DNA of 10,869 bases from the NCBI GenBank assembly GCA_001791425.1, contig MGEP01000047.1, positions 5,681 to 16,549 of the forward strand, given 5' to 3'. The translations under genes and the position numbers were made by a program. The DNA is from Candidatus Uhrbacteria bacterium RIFCSPLOWO2_02_FULL_48_12. Its GTDB lineage: Bacteria; Patescibacteriota; Patescibacteriia; GWA2-46-9. This document shows positions 6,121 to 10,869 of this stretch, piece after piece; position 1 is the first letter of the stretch; every line of letters begins with the position of its first letter. The notes under the pieces were generated by a model, which was not told the DNA's origin, did not search any database, and worked only from the letters and a program-made list of their open reading frames with translations.

Positions 6121-6290
6121 GACAGAAATAATGTGGTTATACAAAAATGAGGCACCATAATTGCGCAGCTTCTTTGATGTTTAAAAAAATAATTTTTTTA
6201 TCCCACCGCCGCAACACCCCGAGCGCAAGCCCGGAGAAATTCATAGACTCACTCAAGGCGCCCCTCCGCGGACGAATTGAGAAGAAAAAC

Positions 6291-6314
6291 TACCATCATA
6301 CTAGTATGATGGTA
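6291..6314. repeat. 24-bp perfect palindrome, copy 2
   Basis: The left half is TACCATCATACT followed by its exact reverse complement. It differs from copy 1 only at positions 3 and 22, a T to C and A to G pair that keeps the symmetry. Copy starts are 194 bp apart. Both are followed within a few bases by GACA (copy 1) or TAGACA (copy 2). It is likely bound as a dimer site or functional as a cruciform/hairpin. Confidence 0.85.
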
Positions 6315-6424
6315 TAGACATAGACGCTGTTTAGTTATATGTATGAGGTTTGTATGAGATTAAATTATGATTTATGACATGAATGAGTGCTAAATATGGA
6401 GAGAGGAACTGTGGTTGAGTAAAT

Positions 6425-6491
6425 AAAAAAGACCCGCGATCATCCTATGAGAAAAAGTGGAAGAAAAGGAAGAAGGGCAGAAGGCGGGTCT
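6425..6491 (-). terminator. Minus-strand terminator-like structure with a long loop
   Basis: Read on the minus strand, AGACCCGC (6491-6484) pairs with GCGGGTCT (6437-6430), and the T-run (6430-6425, sharing the last T of the stem) follows. The eight pairs are perfect but the loop is 46 nt and pyrimidine-rich on that strand, which is unusual. It could end transcription coming from dus or from the candidate RNA upstream. Confidence 0.4.
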
Positions 6492-6553
6492 GGGGCGGTG
6501 CGGCTGCGGTGCTGTGACTTTGTGAGTCTCCAGCTGTGCAGTAGGGCAGAGAC

Positions 6554-6591
6554 GTGCGGCGAGTGTTTCTCGCCGGCGCACTAAAGGTGCG
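6554..6591. repeat. Alternative-pairing hairpin element
   Basis: GTGCGGCGAG (6554-6563) pairs with CTCGC (6569-6573) and CGCAC (6577-6581), with a CGG bulge. The same CGCAC can instead pair with GTGCG at 6587-6591 across the loop TAAAG. AGAGA (6548-6552) and TCTCT (6594-6598) can close the whole element. Two exclusive folds of this kind are typical of switch-like RNAs, but chance cannot be excluded. Confidence 0.4.
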
Positions 6592-6645
6592 TATCTCTAG
6601 TTGGCTTTTTCGGAGAGGGTTTTTCATGAAGGAAATGAAACTCCT

Positions 6646-6709
6646 ACATGTACCTCGCGGCTTGCCGCGAGATATGTTTTCATTCTTCCGAAGTCCGCTC
6701 AAGGCGGAC
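6646..6709. repeat. Two adjacent GC-rich hairpins
   Basis: CTCGCGG-CTTG-CCGCGAG (6654-6671) has seven perfect pairs, extended by ACAT/ATGT (6646-6649, 6674-6677). GTCCGC-TCAAG-GCGGAC (6693-6709) has six perfect pairs, extended by CTTC/GAAG across a CGAA bulge. All pairs are Watson-Crick, so the strand is not indicated. Confidence 0.55.
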
Positions 6710-6719
6710 GAAGGAGAAC

Positions 6720-6741
6720 AAAAAACGCCCCAAAGGGAGCG
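6720..6741 (-). terminator. Intrinsic terminator on the minus strand
   Basis: On the minus strand CGCTCC (6741-6736) pairs with GGGGCG (6731-6726), with one T·G pair and the loop CTTT, followed by six T (6725-6720). On the plus strand the same pair would be A·C, so the element fits minus-strand transcription better. It could end dus read-through or the candidate RNA. Confidence 0.55.
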
Positions 6742-7013
6742 AAGGTGTCAGAATAGAAAATTTCTACCCCGCCCGGGCGGGGCCCATCTTTACTGCGGTT
6801 GATTTACCGCAATATACTACAGGAAGAAATCTTCTTCTTCAGCCACCGCGCTCCTTCTATCGAAGAGCCGCAGCTTGATAAAGCAATACTTCAGTATTCG
6901 GGCTCACCACGCCCAAGGCGGGGATTACCGTAGCGGGACTGCGGAGGACTACTCCTCGCTCAAGCGGGGAGATCACCTCACTTCCCTGAAAGTATGCTTG
7001 TATTTAAGGTGCT
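6720..7013 (-). ncRNA. Candidate structured RNA, about 294 nt, family unknown
   Basis: The span runs from the start predicted by a minus-strand extended -10 promoter (7028-7020) to a minus-strand intrinsic terminator (6741-6720). Inside lies a compact three-way junction: GAGCC/GGCTC (6865-6869, 6901-6905) encloses GCTT-GATA-AAGC (6873-6884) and AATAC-TTCA-GTATT (6885-6898) with no base between them. Further hairpins are CTCCTCGC-TCAA-GCGGGGAG (6952-6971), GCGGT/ACCGC (around 6795-6810) and the 16-bp palindrome CCCCGCCCGGGCGGGG (6767-6782). I looked for tmRNA, RNase P RNA, SRP RNA and 6S RNA signatures and found none convincing. One pair in the 6952-6971 hairpin is G·T on the plus strand but C·A on the minus strand, which argues for plus; the terminator's wobble argues for minus. 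Strand and ends are therefore tentative. Confidence 0.35.
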
Positions 7014-7019
7014 GTAAGT

Positions 7020-7028
7020 ATTATAGCA
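7020..7028 (-). promoter_or_regulatory. Extended -10 promoter on the minus strand
   Basis: The minus strand reads TGCTATAAT, a perfect extended -10. The -35 at 17 bp is weak, which extended -10 promoters tolerate. The predicted start is 7013. The element lies within an inverted repeat GTGCT (7009-7013) / AGCAC (7025-7029) that could be an operator. It points away from dus into the hairpin-rich interval, where no protein gene follows. Confidence 0.5.
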
Positions 7029-7056
7029 CATTCAAATTATTAGTTTTATTTTTGTT

Positions 7057-7065
7057 TGTGGATAA
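7057..7065 (-). other. Perfect DnaA-box sequence
   Basis: The minus strand reads TTATCCACA, the consensus DnaA box, within an AT-rich stretch. Only one perfect copy is present; TTATACAAA at 6137-6145 is one base off the TTATNCACA form. A single box can occur by chance, so this is not called an origin. Confidence 0.3.
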
Positions 7066-7133
7066 CTTACTTACGCCGCTAATAATCACCCCTTATATCG
7101 CACTAATCAATAACAATGTTAGACCAATGAACA

Positions 7134-8087
7134 CTAAAATTTTTCGGTTAAAGCCGCTTTTATAATAGTTTCCACTTCGGCCGCGTTTTTGGCGGCCATA
7201 AGTCGCCCTCTTAATTCTTTGGCGCCGCTAAATCCCGAAACATAGGCCGCGTAGTGCTTTTTCATTATGTTAAAATTTTTTGCTTGACCCAATAATTTTT
7301 CAAAAAGTTTAGTATGCTCAACCAGTGCCTTGAGTTTTGCGGGTAGTGATATTTTTGCCCAATTTTTTTTGCTAAACATCCAGGGGTTGCCAAAAATGCC
7401 GCGGCCAATCATTATGCCGTCCGCCCCAGTCTCTTTGGCTAAGCGTCGTCCTTCTTCAATGCTTTTGACATCGCCATTGCCGATAATTAGTACGCCGCTT
7501 CCATTGGCAATGGCAACCGCTTGCGTGATGACCCCCCAGTGAGCCGGCACTTTTGACATTTCTTTTCTAGTGCGCGCGTGAATAATAATGGCGGCTGGTT
7601 TTTCCGCGAGCAATTCAGGTAGCCAAGTGTCAATTTCGTTTTTGTTGTATCCAATTCTTGTTTTTATGGAAATAGGCAAACCCTTGGCGCCGTCTTTGGC
7701 GGCGCGGATTATTTGTCTAGCCAATTTCGGATTTTTCATGAGGGCCGCGCCAGCTCCTTGTTTTTCCACGGTGCGATCCGGACAGCCCATGTTTATATCC
7801 AAGCCGTCAAAACCGAGTTTTTTTATGAGGGCGCTCGCTTCATAAATTTTTTCTGGGTTCGCGCCGAAAATCTGCGCGACAATCGGCCGTTCTTTTTTTG
7901 CGTAAAGCAGGTCAACTAAAAGTTTTTCCTTGCCCCTGGAGCAAAGGCCGTCAGCGGAAACAAACTCCGTGTACAAAACATCTGGCTTACCATATTTGGC
8001 GATTAACCGGCGAAAAGCGGCGTCCGTGACATTGGCCATGGGCGCTAAAATAAAAAATGGCTGTTTGAGTTTTGACCAAAAATTCAT
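7134..8087 (-). CDS. dus: tRNA-dihydrouridine synthase (COG0042, DusB-like)
   Basis: This FMN enzyme reduces specific uridines in the tRNA D-loop to dihydrouridine, using NADPH in characterised members. The 317-aa protein shows the TIM-barrel motifs in order: APMANVTDAAFRRL (15-28), INMGCPDRTVEKQGAGAALMKNP (98-120) with the catalytic Cys102, IKTRIGY with Lys142 and Arg144, HARTRKEM (170-177), IIGNGDV, and the phosphate-binding GADGIMIGRGIFGNPW. The C-terminal helical part is of normal length. ATG 8087 has only a weak GGGG about 8 nt upstream. It is transcribed on the minus strand, divergent from the slipin gene, from a promoter about 135 bp upstream with a structured leader. No terminator lies directly after it; the nearest minus-strand ones are at 6741-6720 and 6491-6425. 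Confidence 0.95.
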   Translation of the reverse strand: MNFWSKLKQPFFILAPMANVTDAAFRRLIAKYGKPDVLYTEFVSADGLCSRGKEKLLVDLLYAKKERPIVAQIFGANPEKIYEASALIKKLGFDGLDINMGCPDRTVEKQGAGAALMKNPKLARQIIRAAKDGAKGLPISIKTRIGYNKNEIDTWLPELLAEKPAAIIIHARTRKEMSKVPAHWGVITQAVAIANGSGVLIIGNGDVKSIEEGRRLAKETGADGIMIGRGIFGNPWMFSKKNWAKISLPAKLKALVEHTKLFEKLLGQAKNFNIMKKHYAAYVSGFSGAKELRGRLMAAKNAAEVETIIKAALTEKF

Positions 8088-8100
8088 ATATTTACCCCGT

Positions 8101-8214
8101 TAGAGAATGCCCCGCCCCCCGCCCCGCCGCGGCTGGGCGGGGAGCGAGGTGCAATTCTCCCATACGAGTACGGAGTCTAATGCCCCGTGCGAGTTCTCTA
8201 GTTTGCCCGCATTA
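8101..8214 (-). promoter_or_regulatory. Structured leader of dus with competing stems
   Basis: If transcription starts near 8215, dus has a leader of about 127 nt. AGAGAAT at 8102-8108 can pair with ATTCTC at 8154-8159, closing a long hairpin that contains CCCCGCC/GGCGGGG (8122-8128, 8136-8142). Alternatively TAGAGAA (8101-8107) pairs with TTCTCTA (8194-8200). A further stem is TAATGC/GCATTA (8178-8183, 8209-8214). The two closing stems are mutually exclusive and end about 13 nt before the ATG. Regulation is possible but unproven; a REP-like insertion is the alternative. Confidence 0.4.
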
Positions 8215-8221
8215 AGCCGAA

Positions 8222-8230
8222 AGTATAACA
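8222..8230 (-). promoter_or_regulatory. Extended -10 promoter of dus
   Basis: The minus strand reads TGTTATACT, an extended -10 with one mismatch in the hexamer. The -35 region is GC-rich and poor. The start would be near 8215. It is back-to-back with the slipin promoter. Confidence 0.45.
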
Positions 8231-8254
8231 TAAAAGCACAGAAGCGCGGGAATG

Positions 8255-8284
8255 CTGGCATTGTTTATCATATCGTGCTATACT
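8255..8284 (+). promoter_or_regulatory. Extended -10 promoter of the slipin operon
   Basis: CTGGCA (8255-8260) and TATACT (8279-8284) are 18 bp apart, with TG at 8276-8277 making the extended -10 TGCTATACT. The start would be near 8291, about 27 nt before the ATG. Confidence 0.55.
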
Positions 8285-8317
8285 TATTTTAGTTAAATTG
8301 TTTAACTAACAAAATAT

Positions 8318-9097
8318 ATGCCAATATTTTTTTTGTGGGCCATAGCAATTATCGTCTTTTTTATTATCAGCTTTATTATCAGCGGGTTAAGGGTGATAGA
8401 TCAATACGAACGGGGAGTGGTGCTTACTTTGGGTCGCTACACCAGCACGCGGATCCCGGGGCTCAATTGGATTTTCCCTGCGGTTCAGCGAATGATTAAA
8501 GTGGACTTGCGCATTACGACCATTGATATTCCGCAACAAGAGGTTATAACAAAAGATAACGTGCCAGTTGGCATCAATGCTGTGGTGTATTTTAATGTTG
8601 AGAATGCCGAGCAGGCCACTCTTAACATTCAGGATTTTACGACGGCCGTGTCGCAGTACGCGCAGGCGGCTTTGCGTGATGTTATTGGCGGCGTAGAGCT
8701 TGATTCTCTTTTGTCGGAACGAGAGACAATCTCCGCTGAAATTAAGAAGATTGTGGATGAGGCGACGAAGAGCTGGGGCATTAACGTTACCGACGTCAAG
8801 ATTCAAGACATTGAATTGCCAGCGGACATGAAGAGGGTGATGGCCAAACAGGCCGAGTCTGAACGTGAACGACGAGCCGTTATAATTAGAGCGGAGGGTG
8901 AATTTGCGGCAGCCGAGAAATTATCTCAAGCGGCGCAAGTTTTGAGCGCGGCTCCGGGCGGCATATCAATGAGAACCTTGCAAACAATTGAAAAAATAAA
9001 TCCTGACCCCTCAAAGACCGTTATCTTCGCCCTACCCGTGGAATTTTTTGAAGGCGTGCGGTCGCTTTCCACATATTTGAAAGAAAAAATAAAGTAG
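8318..9097 (+). CDS. Slipin / SPFH (Band 7) membrane protein
   Basis: This is a stomatin-type scaffold protein that oligomerises in membranes and is linked to membrane microdomains or regulated proteolysis. The 259-aa product has one N-terminal membrane helix (residues 4-23). The SPFH domain begins with VIDQYERGVVLTLGRY (26-41) and includes QQEVITKDNVPVGINAVVYF (73-92), ALRDVIGG (118-125) and LLSERE (131-136). WGINVTDVKIQDIELP (153-168) and a charged helix QAESERERRAVIIRAEGEFAAAEKL (178-202) follow, then LQTIEKI and a C-terminal hydrophobic FALPVEFF, all as in bacterial slipins. Slipins are often encoded beside NfeD proteins; here the neighbour is instead the 4-helix protein 12 bp downstream. 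Tandem stops TAG TAA end the gene. No Shine-Dalgarno is seen at ATG 8318. Confidence 0.93.
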   Translation: MPIFFLWAIAIIVFFIISFIISGLRVIDQYERGVVLTLGRYTSTRIPGLNWIFPAVQRMIKVDLRITTIDIPQQEVITKDNVPVGINAVVYFNVENAEQATLNIQDFTTAVSQYAQAALRDVIGGVELDSLLSERETISAEIKKIVDEATKSWGINVTDVKIQDIELPADMKRVMAKQAESERERRAVIIRAEGEFAAAEKLSQAAQVLSAAPGGISMRTLQTIEKINPDPSKTVIFALPVEFFEGVRSLSTYLKEKIK

Positions 9098-9109
9098 TAA
9101 AGATTTTTT

Positions 9110-9496
9110 ATGGACGAGCGTACTCCGACCAACAGTCTGTTTACGTTACGTATCCTTTGGGGTGGGTATGTCATGGCTGTTTTTATCTTCAACATTATCG
9201 CTCGGATCGTTGTTCAAAAAAGTAGCGAGGCGGCTTATCCTTTGTTAGTGCAAATATTAATCGGTTTATCAGTCGTGGAGCTTGTCGCCGTATTAGTTAT
9301 TCAAGCAAAGATGGGCAATAGTCTGCCAGCAGATACATCTTCTATTTTTGTTCCAAAATTATTGCAATTTGCTTTAGCTGAATCTGTCGCCATTTATGGT
9401 CTTGTTCTCACTTTTATGGATGGGAATACGCAACGCCTTATTTATTTTAGTGTTGCCGCAATAGCCGGCCTACTCATCGCATATCCTCGGCGTTAG
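9110..9496 (+). CDS. Small four-helix membrane protein, unknown function
   Basis: The 128-aa protein has four predicted membrane helices (about residues 13-35, 42-65, 82-103, 108-126) joined by short loops. Helix 3 reads LLQFALAESVAIYGLVLTFM. A Glu in mid-membrane followed by IYGL resembles the ion-binding helix of F/V-ATPase c subunits. The other helices lack the glycine-rich c-subunit pattern, so this may be convergence or distant kinship. It starts 12 bp after the slipin stop with no Shine-Dalgarno and is very probably co-transcribed, in the place where an NfeD partner is often found. I do not know a characterised homologue; a membrane partner of the slipin is an inference from position. 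Confidence 0.7.
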   Translation: MDERTPTNSLFTLRILWGGYVMAVFIFNIIARIVVQKSSEAAYPLLVQILIGLSVVELVAVLVIQAKMGNSLPADTSSIFVPKLLQFALAESVAIYGLVLTFMDGNTQRLIYFSVAAIAGLLIAYPRR

Positions 9497-9717
9497 TGGC
9501 TTGATGCCTCACTTAATCTCCTTCAAAAATCCTTCCACGATTTTTACCGTGTCGCCGGTTTTTTAATATAGCCAACGCAACCAGTGGGAGGACTGTTTAT
9601 ACCCAACGCACCAGCCCCGCAGTGGCGGGGCGGTGCGGGGTTTCTCTCCACCCCTAGTCCCCGTGGAGGCCACGATTGTTAAAGTCGTGGAGCTTCACTT
9701 TTTGTACTTCCTTGAAA
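9497..9717. other. Intergenic spacer with tandem hairpins and a possible gene remnant
   Basis: Three hairpins lie side by side: GCCCCGC-AGTG-GCGGGGC (9614-9631), CTCCAC/GTGGAG (9646-9651, 9663-9668) and CCACGATT/AGTCGTGG (9670-9677, 9683-9690). The first belongs to the dispersed C4GC hairpin type. On the minus strand, 9562-9509 reads KTGDTVKIVEGFLKEIK then stop, a protein-like 17 residues closed upstream by a stop at 9565-9563. No gene is supported. Confidence 0.5.
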
Positions 9718-9745
9718 TTGACATATTTTGAGGATTTGGTATACT
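9718..9745 (+). promoter_or_regulatory. Near-consensus promoter of the DUF4143 ATPase
   Basis: A perfect TTGACA (9718-9723) and TATACT (9740-9745) are 16 bp apart, with TG at 9737-9738 (TGGTATACT). It is the strongest promoter in the window. The expected start, about 9752, coincides with the A of the ATG, so the mRNA is probably leaderless. Confidence 0.75.
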
Positions 9746-9751
9746 TAAAAT

Positions 9752-10869
9752 ATGAAAATTCCAAGATATTATCAAAATCTGTCAAATTATTTGAAAACAG
9801 GCAAAGTGTTGGTAATTTATGGCCCTCGCCAAGTGGGAAAAACCACTCTGCTCAAAGATTTTTTAGCTGACAGCGGATTAAAATACAGGATGGATTCGGG
9901 CGAAGATGTTAGAGTACAGGAAGTCTTTGAGTCAGGCGATTTTTCCAAGATTTTGGAGTATGCCAAGGGTTATGAGCTTATCGTTATTGACGAAGCGCAA
10001 AAGATAAAAAATGTCGGACAAGGTCTGAAAATTTTAGTTGATCAAATGCCGAATATAAAAGTAATTGCCACCGGTTCTTCGTCTTTTGATTTGGCTGGGC
10101 AAATCGGCGAGCCGCTGACTGGCCGAAAAATTACCCTTACTCTTTTTCCTATCTCCCAGCTTGAACTGAAAAAGCTTTATAATGATTTTGAGTTAAAACA
10201 AAAGCTTGAAGGATTTTTGGTGTTTGGCGGGTATCCGGAAATAGTTTCCTCTGGCGATATTGGGGAAAAGAAAAGACTTCTTGGTGAGATAGTGGGCTCA
10301 TATCTATTGAAAGATATTTTAGAATTGGACAAAGTAAAAAATTCAAAAATTATTCTTGATCTTTTGCGATTATTGGCTTTTCAGTTAGGCAATCAAGTTT
10401 CACTGTCAGAAATAGGCCGGCAATTGGGCATTGATTACAAAACCGTGGCTCGCTATTTGGATATTTTGGAGAAAACTTTTGTTTTGTACAATTTGCGCGG
10501 TCTTAGCCGCAATCTTCGCAAAGAAGTGACCCAAAAAAGCAAGTATTATTTTTTTGACAATGGCGTGAGAAACGCCGTAATTTCTAATTTTAACTTTTTG
10601 GATTTGCGCGATGATGTCGGCAAACTTTGGGAAAACTATCTTATTATGGAAAGAATAAGAAAACAGGGGTATGAGAAAATATATTCTAATAACTATTTTT
10701 GGCGCACTTGGGACGGTCAGGAAATTGACTGGGTAGAGGAGCGAGGGGGGAAGCTATACGGTTACGAGCTGAAATGGAAAGCCAAGGATAAAAAACCGCC
10801 CAAGGAATGGACAAAAAATTACCAGAATTCAGAATATGAGATTATAAGTCAAGATAACTATTTTGATTT
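9752..10869 (+). CDS. AAA-type ATPase with DUF4143 region, 3' partial
   Basis: The frame is open from ATG 9752 to the right edge without a stop (372 complete codons), so the C terminus lies outside. Walker A is GPRQVGKTT (24-32), Walker B IVIDEAQ (77-83), and a sensor-like TGSSS is at 107-111. LTGR (122-125) and FGGYP (158-162) are typical of this ATPase group. A winged-helix-like segment (about 217-244, SLSEIGRQLGIDYKTVARYL) precedes the DUF4143 part: YYFFDNGVRNAV (265-276), GKLWENYL (290-297), and EIDWV (324-328) with ELK (339-341), which fits a PD-(D/E)xK-like nuclease fold. Family members are common in archaea, CPR and gut bacteria; their role is poorly known and a mobile or defence link is often suggested. 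The promoter places the transcript start at or next to the ATG. Confidence 0.9.
   Translation, partial: MKIPRYYQNLSNYLKTGKVLVIYGPRQVGKTTLLKDFLADSGLKYRMDSGEDVRVQEVFESGDFSKILEYAKGYELIVIDEAQKIKNVGQGLKILVDQMPNIKVIATGSSSFDLAGQIGEPLTGRKITLTLFPISQLELKKLYNDFELKQKLEGFLVFGGYPEIVSSGDIGEKKRLLGEIVGSYLLKDILELDKVKNSKIILDLLRLLAFQLGNQVSLSEIGRQLGIDYKTVARYLDILEKTFVLYNLRGLSRNLRKEVTQKSKYYFFDNGVRNAVISNFNFLDLRDDVGKLWENYLIMERIRKQGYEKIYSNNYFWRTWDGQEIDWVEERGGKLYGYELKWKAKDKKPPKEWTKNYQNSEYEIISQDNYFD

Larger units (their letters stand above)
6011..7133. other. 1.1-kb non-coding, hairpin-rich interval between converging purB and dus
   Basis: No reading frame here has a recognisable domain or a supported start. It contains a GC hairpin, two related 24-bp palindromes, an A/T inverted stretch (about 6180-6200), many hairpins from 6550 to 6990, two minus-strand terminator-like structures, a minus-strand extended -10 promoter and one perfect DnaA box. 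The richness of inverted pairing is far above the coding parts of the window by eye. It may hold one or two structured RNAs, a regulatory or origin-like region, or the remains of mobile repeats. Confidence 0.7.

Noticed and set aside
5962..6144. 60-aa minus-strand frame over the purB terminator
   Set aside because: It translates a terminator, a GC hairpin and the palindrome; it cannot be a normal gene.
6147..6317. 56-aa plus-strand frame (starts MRHHNCAASL) ending in palindrome 2
   Set aside because: It has no Shine-Dalgarno and no recognised family, and its last codons are simply the palindrome, which reads the same way on both strands.
6445..6802. 82-85-aa frames on both strands across the hairpins
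   Set aside because: Their sequences are translations of stem-loops, with no codon-use or start support.
6425..7013. tmRNA, RNase P RNA, SRP RNA or 6S RNA
   Set aside because: I found no TTCGA-CCA tRNA-like end, no GAGGAAAGTCC core, no GGAAGGAAGCAGC motif and no pairing of the transcript ends on either strand.
6875..7165. 96-aa plus-strand frame crossing the promoter and the end of dus
   Set aside because: No start signal and no domain; it overlaps the structured interval and the dus 3' end.
1..10869. CRISPR array or complete insertion sequence
   Set aside because: There are no regularly spaced direct repeats and no transposase frame; the two palindromes are single copies 194 bp apart.

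Overview
The window looks like chromosome from a small-genome, uncultivated bacterium, most likely Candidate Phyla Radiation / Patescibacteria (Parcubacteria-like). The reasons are inferential. Genes are compact and often overlap. Start sites mostly lack Shine-Dalgarno sequences. The tRNA gene does not encode CCA. The gene mix (lone rplS, small EF-Tu-domain-II-like protein, slipin, DUF4143 ATPase) is common in that group. No marker here fixes the taxonomy.

Bases 1-3300 are informational genes on the + strand. A CCA-adding enzyme cut by the left edge overlaps an RluA-family pseudouridine synthase, which overlaps a guanylate kinase-like gene by 4 bp, so the three probably form one coupled operon. 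rplS follows with its own promoter and a 5' leader hairpin, then tRNA-Leu(GAG). Bases 3300-4230 hold a Nudix hydrolase and an 82-aa EF-Tu-domain-II-like protein with a terminator.

Bases 4290-6010 form a separate transcription unit. It has a promoter, a small membrane-protein gene with a perfect Shine-Dalgarno but a frame break at a T8 run, then purB with a second strong Shine-Dalgarno and a textbook terminator.

Bases 6011-7133 are a 1.1-kb stretch without a convincing gene, between converging purB and dus. It carries two 24-bp perfect palindromes that differ only by a symmetric, compensating base pair, and many hairpins including a compact three-way junction. On the - strand it has an extended -10 promoter and an intrinsic terminator about 290 nt apart. 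This is the best candidate for something undescribed, possibly a structured RNA.

Bases 7134-8317 hold dus (-) and a divergent promoter region with a structured dus leader. Bases 8318-9496 are a slipin (SPFH) gene followed closely by a four-helix membrane protein. After a hairpin-rich spacer, an AAA-type ATPase with a DUF4143 region starts at 9752 from a near-consensus promoter, probably as a leaderless mRNA, and runs off the right edge. Several promoters share an extended -10 of the form TGNTATAMT.
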